Shown here one piece after another: positions 42,759 to 51,332 of a stretch of DNA of 51,332 bases; the first letter of the stretch is position 1, and every line of letters starts with the position of its first letter. Below the pieces are notes generated by a model. That model had not been told where the DNA came from and did no database searches. It was given only the letters and a program-made list of their open reading frames with translations. Source of the stretch: an uncultured Caulobacteraceae bacterium (GTDB lineage: Bacteria; Pseudomonadota; Alphaproteobacteria; Caulobacterales; Caulobacteraceae); the NCBI GenBank assembly GCA_903929535.1, contig CAIYVC010000029.1, forward strand, positions 1-51,332, given 5' to 3'. The position numbers and the translations under genes were made by a program.

Positions 42759-45338
42759 ATGGCGCGTTATAATCCGAAGGAGTCCGAGCCCCGGTGGCGC
42801 GCCGCTTGGGACAGCGCCGACGCTTTCCTGGCGTCGAACGCCGAGGACGGCCGTCCGCGCTACTACGTCCTGGAGATGTTCCCCTATCCATCGGGGCGCA
42901 TCCACATGGGCCACGTACGCAACTATTCCCTGGGCGACGTGGTGGCGCGCTACAAGCGGGCGCGCGGCTTCAATGTGCTGCATCCGATGGGCTGGGACGC
43001 CTTCGGCATGCCCGCCGAGAACGCCGCCATGGAGCGGGGCGTCCACCCCAAGGGCTGGACCTACGACAACATCGCCAGCATGCGCGCCGAGTTGAAGCGG
43101 CTTGGCCTGTCGATCGACTGGACCCGCGAGCTGGCCACCTGCGACCCCGCCTACTATGGCCAGCACCAGGCCTGGTTCCTGAAGCTGTGGGCCCGCGGCC
43201 TCGCCTACCGCAAGGAGGGCGTGGTCAACTGGGACCCGGTCGACAACACCGTCCTGGCCAACGAGCAGGTGATCGATGGCCGGGGCTGGCGTTCGGGCGC
43301 GCCGGTGGAGAAGCGCAAGCTGACCCAGTGGTTCTTCCGCATCACCGACTATGCCGACGCCCTGATCGACGGCCTTGGCGCCCTGGACCGCTGGCCTGAG
43401 AAGGTGCGACTGATGCAGGAGAACTGGATCGGCCGGTCCAAGGGCCTGCGTTTCCGCTTTCCGTTTGCCGGAACCATTCCGCACGGCTTCGAAGAGGGGC
43501 TGGAGGTCTACACCACCCGGCCCGACACCCTTTACGGCGCCAGCTTCGTCGGCATCGCGCCGGGGCACCCCCTGGCCGAGCGGCTGGCTGCTGCCGATCC
43601 GAAGGTCGCCGCCTTCGTTGAGGACTGCCGCCGGGGCGGGACCTCCGAAGCCGACATCGAATCCGCCGAGAAGCTCGGCTACGACACCGGCCTTGAGGTC
43701 GCCCATCCGTTCGACCCGGCCCAGCGCCTGCGCGTCTGGATCGCCAACTTCATCCTGATGGACTACGGCACGGGCGCGATCTTCGCCTGTCCCGCCCACG
43801 ACCAGCGCGACCTGGACTTCGCCCGCAAATACGCCCTGCCGGTCAAGCCGGTGGTGCTGCCGCCGGGCTCCGATCCGGCGACCAATTCGGTGGGAACCGA
43901 GGCCTATGTCGGGCCCGGCCGCATCTACAACTCCGATTTCCTGGACGGCAAGGACGTGGAATCGGCCAAGGCCGCCGCCATCGCCCGTATCGAGGCTCAG
44001 AACCTGGGCCAGGGCGCCACCGTCTATCGCCTGCGCGACTGGGGCGTGTCGCGCCAGCGCTATTGGGGCTGCCCGATCCCGGTGATCCATTGCGAGGCCT
44101 GCGGTCCGCAGCCCGTGCCGCAGGATCAGCTGCCGGTGGTGCTGCCCGACGACGTGACCTTCGACCGCCCCGGCAATCCCCTGCTGCGCCATCCGACCTG
44201 GCGTCACGTCGACTGCCCTAAGTGCGGCGGCAAGGCCGAGCGCGAGACCGACACGCTGGACACCTTCGTCGACTCGAGCTGGTATTTCGCCCGTTTCGCC
44301 AATCCAAACGCCGCCGAGCCCATCGACAAGGCCGCCGCGGACGCCTGGATGCCGGTGGACCAGTACGTCGGCGGCATCGAGCACGCCGTCCTGCACCTGC
44401 TCTACGCCCGCTTCATCACCCGCGCCCTGAAGGACGAGGGCCTGCTGTCGGTGGAGGAGCCCTTCGCTGGCCTGTTCACCCAGGGCATGGTCACCCACGA
44501 GACCTACCGCACCACCGGCGAGGAGCCGCACTTCGTTTCGCCCGTCGAGGTAGAGACGCAGGGCGGAAAGCTGATCGAGATCGCCACGGGCCTGCCGGTC
44601 ACCGTCGGCGGCATCGAGAAGATGTCCAAGTCGAAGAAGAATGTGGTGGCGCCTGAGGAGATCTTCGACGCCTACGGCGTGGACGCGGTGCGCCTGTTTG
44701 TCATGTCCGACTCGCCGCCCGAGCGGGACGTGCAGTGGACCATCGGCGGGGTCGAGGGCGCCTGGCGCTTCGTGCACCGGGTCTGGAACGAGTTCGACAG
44801 CCAGCCGGACAGCCCGGTCGCCGCCGTCGAGCCCGACGAGCAGGCCAAGGCCCTGCTGCAGGCGGCCCATCGGCTGATCAAGAGCGTCACCGACAGCATC
44901 GAAGGCTTCCGTTTCAACAGCGGCATCGCGCGCCTGTACGAATTCCTCAATGTGCTGAAGGCCTATCCGGCGGCAGGCGCCTCGCCGGCGGTGCTGGCGG
45001 CCCGGGCCGAGGCCCTGTCGGCCATGGCCAGGCTGATCGCGCCCTTCACCCCGCACCTGGCCGAAGAGGGCTGGGCCCGCATCGGCGGGCAGGGGATGGT
45101 GGTCCTGGCCTCCTGGCCGGCCTACGACGCCGCCTTGGCGGCCGAAGACGAGGTGCTGCTGCCGATCCAGATCAACGGCAAGCGCCGGGGCGAAATCCGC
45201 GTCGCGGTCGGCGCTGCCGACGCCGATGTCCAGGCTGCGGCCCTGGCCGACGAGGGAGTCAAACGCCATCTTGAGGGTGTCACGGTCCGCAAAGTCATTG
45301 TGATCAAGGACCGCATCGTCAATATCGTCGCCACATGA
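42759..45338 (+). CDS. leuS: Leucyl-tRNA synthetase
   Basis: Class I synthetase charging tRNA-Leu. 859 residues, the usual size. HIGH-type motif is [12 protein letters not shown] at 41-52; the editing domain (about 225-420) follows; the KMSKS motif is at 621-625 ([15 protein letters not shown]). A zinc-type [28 protein letters not shown] block (in pieces, about 486-513) precedes the second catalytic half. Coupled to lptE by a four-base ATGA overlap. Confidence 0.98.
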   Translation: MARYNPKESEPRWRAAWDSADAFLASNAEDGRPRYYVLEMFPYPSGRIHMGHVRNYSLGDVVARYKRARGFNVLHPMGWDAFGMPAENAAMERGVHPKGWTYDNIASMRAELKRLGLSIDWTRELATCDPAYYGQHQAWFLKLWARGLAYRKEGVVNWDPVDNTVLANEQVIDGRGWRSGAPVEKRKLTQWFFRITDYADALIDGLGALDRWPEKVRLMQENWIGRSKGLRFRFPFAGTIPHGFEEGLEVYTTRPDTLYGASFVGIAPGHPLAERLAAADPKVAAFVEDCRRGGTSEADIESAEKLGYDTGLEVAHPFDPAQRLRVWIANFILMDYGTGAIFACPAHDQRDLDFARKYALPVKPVVLPPGSDPATNSVGTEAYVGPGRIYNSDFLDGKDVESAKAAAIARIEAQNLGQGATVYRLRDWGVSRQRYWGCPIPVIHCEACGPQPVPQDQLPVVLPDDVTFDRPGNPLLRHPTWRHVDCPKCGGKAERETDTLDTFVDSSWYFARFANPNAAEPIDKAAADAWMPVDQYVGGIEHAVLHLLYARFITRALKDEGLLSVEEPFAGLFTQGMVTHETYRTTGEEPHFVSPVEVETQGGKLIEIATGLPVTVGGIEKMSKSKKNVVAPEEIFDAYGVDAVRLFVMSDSPPERDVQWTIGGVEGAWRFVHRVWNEFDSQPDSPVAAVEPDEQAKALLQAAHRLIKSVTDSIEGFRFNSGIARLYEFLNVLKAYPAAGASPAVLAARAEALSAMARLIAPFTPHLAEEGWARIGGQGMVVLASWPAYDAALAAEDEVLLPIQINGKRRGEIRVAVGAADADVQAAALADEGVKRHLEGVTVRKVIVIKDRIVNIVAT

Positions 45339-46120
45339 CGCCGCTGACGCCCCGCTCTCTCGCTTTCGCCGCTGTCCTGGTCTCCGCCGGACTGGGCCTC
45401 GGCGCCTGTGGCGGCTTCACCCCCCTCTATGCGGCCCCCGGCGTCACGCCTCAGCTGGCCTCCATCGAGGTCGCGCGGCAGGACGGACGCACCGGCTTCC
45501 TGCTGGGCCAGTATCTGGACGACGATTTCGCCAAGTCGCGCACCAGCCAGCCCGCCTATCGCCTGGTGCTGCACTCCAGCCAGGTCCGTATTCCTCGCGG
45601 CATCCGCGTGAACAACGTGGCCAGCCGCTACGAGGTGGATCTGAACACCACCTACACCCTGGTCGACATCAAGACCCGGCAGACGATCACCAGCGGTCTC
45701 GTCAAGGTCAACGTGACCTACGATTCCGCCGACCAGCCCTATGCCGGCCTCGCCGCTGAGCTGGACGGCCAGCAACGCGCCGCCGAACAGTCCGCCCAGC
45801 GCATCCGCCTGGAACTGGCCAGCTATTTCGCCAATCCGCACCCGGGCTCGCCGTCCAACACCGCCCAGCTGGCCGCGGACGCCAGTCTCGCCACCTTCTC
45901 CGAACGCCTGCAGCCGGCCACGGTGCAGTCGCCGCGCGAACGGGCGTTGGGCCAGCCGACGCCCCAAAACGGCGCCTCGGACATCTTCGGCCAGCCGCTG
46001 CGCTCGACCCTGCCATCGGACGCCGACGGTCTCGGCCCGCAGGCCCCCGCCGATCCGGCCGCCCCGGCGCTCGATCCTGTGCCGGACGCCGCCGCCGGGC
46101 TCGTCCCCGGTCAGCGCTAG
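45335..46120 (+). CDS. lptE: LPS-assembly lipoprotein LptE
   Basis: Plug lipoprotein of the LptD/E outer-membrane translocon for LPS. 261 residues. Lipobox LGAC places the lipidated Cys25; CGGFTPLYA follows, a strong LptE signature, then [15 protein letters not shown] and [23 protein letters not shown] Pro/Ala-rich C-terminal extension (about 190-261) goes beyond the folded domain and is probably disordered. Its ATG overlaps the leuS stop, and holA starts 12 bases after its stop. Confidence 0.92.
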   Translation: MTPLTPRSLAFAAVLVSAGLGLGACGGFTPLYAAPGVTPQLASIEVARQDGRTGFLLGQYLDDDFAKSRTSQPAYRLVLHSSQVRIPRGIRVNNVASRYEVDLNTTYTLVDIKTRQTITSGLVKVNVTYDSADQPYAGLAAELDGQQRAAEQSAQRIRLELASYFANPHPGSPSNTAQLAADASLATFSERLQPATVQSPRERALGQPTPQNGASDIFGQPLRSTLPSDADGLGPQAPADPAAPALDPVPDAAAGLVPGQR

Positions 46121-46132
46121 CGGCGGGTTCCC

Positions 46133-47182
46133 TTGATCCTCAGCAAGCGCGCCGAGGTCGACCGCTTCCTCGCCAGTCCCACCCCCGATATCCGCGCCGC
46201 CGTCATCTATGGCCGCGACCGCGCCATCGTGCACGAGCGGGCCGACGCCCTGGCGGCCAAGGTCGCCGTGCGCCCGGACGATCCCTTCGACGTCGCCCTG
46301 GTGACGGAAGGCGATATCGACGGCGACCCCGCCCGACTGCAGGACGAGCTTTCGGCCATGTCCCTGATGGGCGGACGGCGGCTGGTGCGGCTTCGGCTCG
46401 ATGAAAAGGCCTCGGTCGACAAGTCCGCCGCCGAGGCGCTGAAGGCCCATGTCGAGGGTCTGCTCAATCCGGACGCCTTCTTCCTGATCGAGGCGGGCGC
46501 GCTGGGCCGTGAATCAGGCCTGCGTAAGGCGGCGGAAGCCTCCAAGGGCGCTGTCGTCATCCCCTGTTATGAGGATGAGGCCGGGGACGTGGCGCGGATG
46601 ATCCGCGAGGGGCTGGCCAAGGACAAGGTCGGGCTGACCAACGAAGCCCTGGAGCTTCTGCGGGCCCGGCTGCCGCACGAGCGGGGCGTCGCCCGCCAGG
46701 AGATCGAGCGCCTGGCGCTGTTCCTGGGACCCGGCTCCGGCATGGTGGCGACACCAGAGGATCTGGAGGACTTTCTGGGGGTCGAGCCCGAGGCATCGCT
46801 GGCCGACGCCGCCTCGGACGCTTTCGGCGGCCGCCTGGGCGCTGCCCAGGCCGGATTGCGCCGCGCCGCCGCCGAGGGTGAGGCCGGTCCTGCCGCCGTG
46901 CGGGCCATGGGCTTCCATCTCGGGCGGCTCAGGCGCACCCTGACGCTGATGAAGTCCGGCGCAGGGGCCCAGGAAGCAGCCAAGGCGTCCGGCATCTTCT
47001 GGAAGAACGAGAAGGAATTCCTGCGCCAGGCCCGCGCCTGGACCCTGCCGATGCTGGACGACATCCAGCCGGAGGTCCTCGGCGCGGACAAGGCCTGCAA
47101 GACGGCCGGCTCGCCCGACCACCTGATCGCCGAACGGCTGGCGCTGACGATCGCTGGTCGGGCGCGGCGGCTAGGGCTCTAA
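46133..47182 (+). CDS. holA: DNA polymerase III subunit delta
   Basis: Clamp-loader delta subunit that opens the beta clamp. 349 residues starting at TTG 46133 (MILSKRAEVDRFL); no better ATG start exists near. Domains: N-terminal AAA-like (about 1-140, VIYGRDRAIVHERADAL and LIEAGALGRESGLRKAAE), lid (about 140-210), and C-terminal collar (about 220-340, AVRAMGFHLGRLRRTLTLMKSG). The order leuS-lptE-holA-parB is typical of Caulobacterales; here an autotransporter gene intervenes before parB. Convergent with the autotransporter, 15 bases between stops. Confidence 0.95.
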   Translation: MILSKRAEVDRFLASPTPDIRAAVIYGRDRAIVHERADALAAKVAVRPDDPFDVALVTEGDIDGDPARLQDELSAMSLMGGRRLVRLRLDEKASVDKSAAEALKAHVEGLLNPDAFFLIEAGALGRESGLRKAAEASKGAVVIPCYEDEAGDVARMIREGLAKDKVGLTNEALELLRARLPHERGVARQEIERLALFLGPGSGMVATPEDLEDFLGVEPEASLADAASDAFGGRLGAAQAGLRRAAAEGEAGPAAVRAMGFHLGRLRRTLTLMKSGAGAQEAAKASGIFWKNEKEFLRQARAWTLPMLDDIQPEVLGADKACKTAGSPDHLIAERLALTIAGRARRLGL

Positions 47183-47197
47183 CCGCCGCGACCGGTT

Positions 47198-50821
<3,624 letters not shown>

Positions 50822-51332
50822 CTATGCGCGCCCCAACCGGCGCACCAGCTCGTCGAGCTGCTCCAGCGTGGCGTATTTGACCCGCACTTCACCGGCGCCG
50901 TTCTTATCGAGGATCTCGACCTTGAGCCCGAGCGCCTCGGCCAGATCGCTTTCCAGGGCCACGGTGTCGGCGTCCTTGCCGGCGGGCACAGGAGGAATGC
51001 GGAAAGCCTTGTCCTTGGCGTCGGCCCGCCGCTTCACCAGGGCCTCGGTCTCGCGCACGTTCAGGCCCTGGTCGATCACCTGCCGCGCCAGCGCGGAGGG
51101 GTCTTCCGCCGAGACCAAAGCCCGGGCGTGACCGGCTGACAGCTGGCCCTGCAGGACATGGCCGCGCACCGTCTCGGGCAGGTTGAGCAGCCTCAGCACA
51201 TTGGCGACGTGAGGCCGGCTCTTGCCGACGGCCTGGGCCACCACCTCCTGGGTGCGCCCGAAGCGCTCCATCAGGGCCTTGTAGCCCAGGGCCTCTTCGA
51301 TGGGGTTCAGATCGACCCGCTGGACGTTCTCG
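50822..51332 (-). CDS. parB: Chromosome-partitioning protein ParB, C-terminal part (runs off right edge)
   Basis: DNA-binding CTPase-type segregation protein that loads at parS near the origin. Visible are about 170 C-terminal residues: ENVQRVDLNPIEEALGYKAL, the helix-turn-helix TQEVVAQAVGKSRPHVANVLRLLNLP (about the middle of the protein) and the dimerisation domain ending LDELVRRLGRA. The N-terminal CTP-binding part and the parA gene should lie to the right of the window. I saw no 16-base parS palindrome within the window. Confidence 0.96.
   Translation of the reverse strand, partial: ENVQRVDLNPIEEALGYKALMERFGRTQEVVAQAVGKSRPHVANVLRLLNLPETVRGHVLQGQLSAGHARALVSAEDPSALARQVIDQGLNVRETEALVKRRADAKDKAFRIPPVPAGKDADTVALESDLAEALGLKVEILDKNGAGEVRVKYATLEQLDELVRRLGRA

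Noticed and set aside
42720-45269. 849-residue frame antisense to leuS
   Set aside because: Long antisense frames are common in high-GC DNA; the product is His/Gly/Val-rich without domains, while leuS is certain.
50822-51332. parS sites or a replication origin near parB
   Set aside because: I looked for the 16-base parS palindrome and DnaA box clusters and saw none in the window.

Overview
The window is high-GC, gene-dense, chromosomal DNA from an alphaproteobacterium, most likely a member of the Caulobacterales (Caulobacter/Phenylobacterium type). This rests on gene content and neighbourhoods recognised by eye: a cenR-type response regulator close to an ntrZ-type gene, the leuS-lptE-holA-parB series, a GdhZ-type 180 kDa NAD-glutamate dehydrogenase, and promoters of the TTGACG-N10-14-GCTANAWC kind. 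The C-terminal part of parB at the right edge suggests that this edge lies near the replication origin. Nearly everything looks like core chromosome; only the autotransporter block at 47.2-50.8 kb looks accessory.

Layout. 1-2.9 kb (minus): leuD (cut by the window edge and odd at its C-terminus), leuC and argC. 2.9-6.9 kb (minus): the translation and secretion operon ffh-rpsP-rimM-trmD-rplS, closed by a clear intrinsic terminator. 7-12.7 kb: a small secreted protein, an SPFH protein, a 30-residue lipoprotein that is easy to miss, an ICL/PEP-mutase-family enzyme, a DUF4345-like membrane protein, murI, and a Tat-exported flavoprotein. 12.7-15.2 kb: a peroxide-defence unit, ahpC-ahpD divergent from oxyR, with an OxyR-like operator and a strongly structured ahpC-ahpD spacer. 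15.2-20.8 kb (plus): rsmB-like methyltransferase, rpe, a heparinase II/III-like protein, then purH behind a recognisable ZTP (pfl) riboswitch. 20.8-29.2 kb (minus): gdhZ with a coupled membrane-anchored protein, an AI-2E-family transporter, and small enzymes and membrane proteins. 29.5 kb: tRNA-Gly(GCC).

30.4-33.2 kb (plus): a YbaK/ProX-type deacylase, cnoX, a LON-substrate-domain protein, a Trm112-like protein and a DUF971 protein in a tight run. 33.2-34.7 kb (minus): a ubiquinone-type monooxygenase followed by a small Cys-rich secreted protein. 34.8-38.9 kb (plus): ftsK, lolA, xthA. 38.9-42 kb: cenR, an L,D-transpeptidase-fold protein, a PLP-binding protein, a ThiE-like protein and ntrZ. 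42.2-47.2 kb (plus): a DUF3576 lipoprotein, leuS, lptE, holA. 47.2-50.4 kb (minus): a large autotransporter with a Val-Thr-Pro repeat linker and an AT-rich upstream region. 50.8 kb to the end: parB.

Most genes are housekeeping. The items most worth checking are a family of four same-orientation intergenic repeats at gene 3' ends, the ahpC-ahpD spacer with CUCCUCCC-type loops, a leader or small-RNA-like element before ffh, the purH ZTP riboswitch, the aberrant leuD C-terminus, and the autotransporter placed between holA and parB. I found no clear sign of a wholly new multi-gene system.
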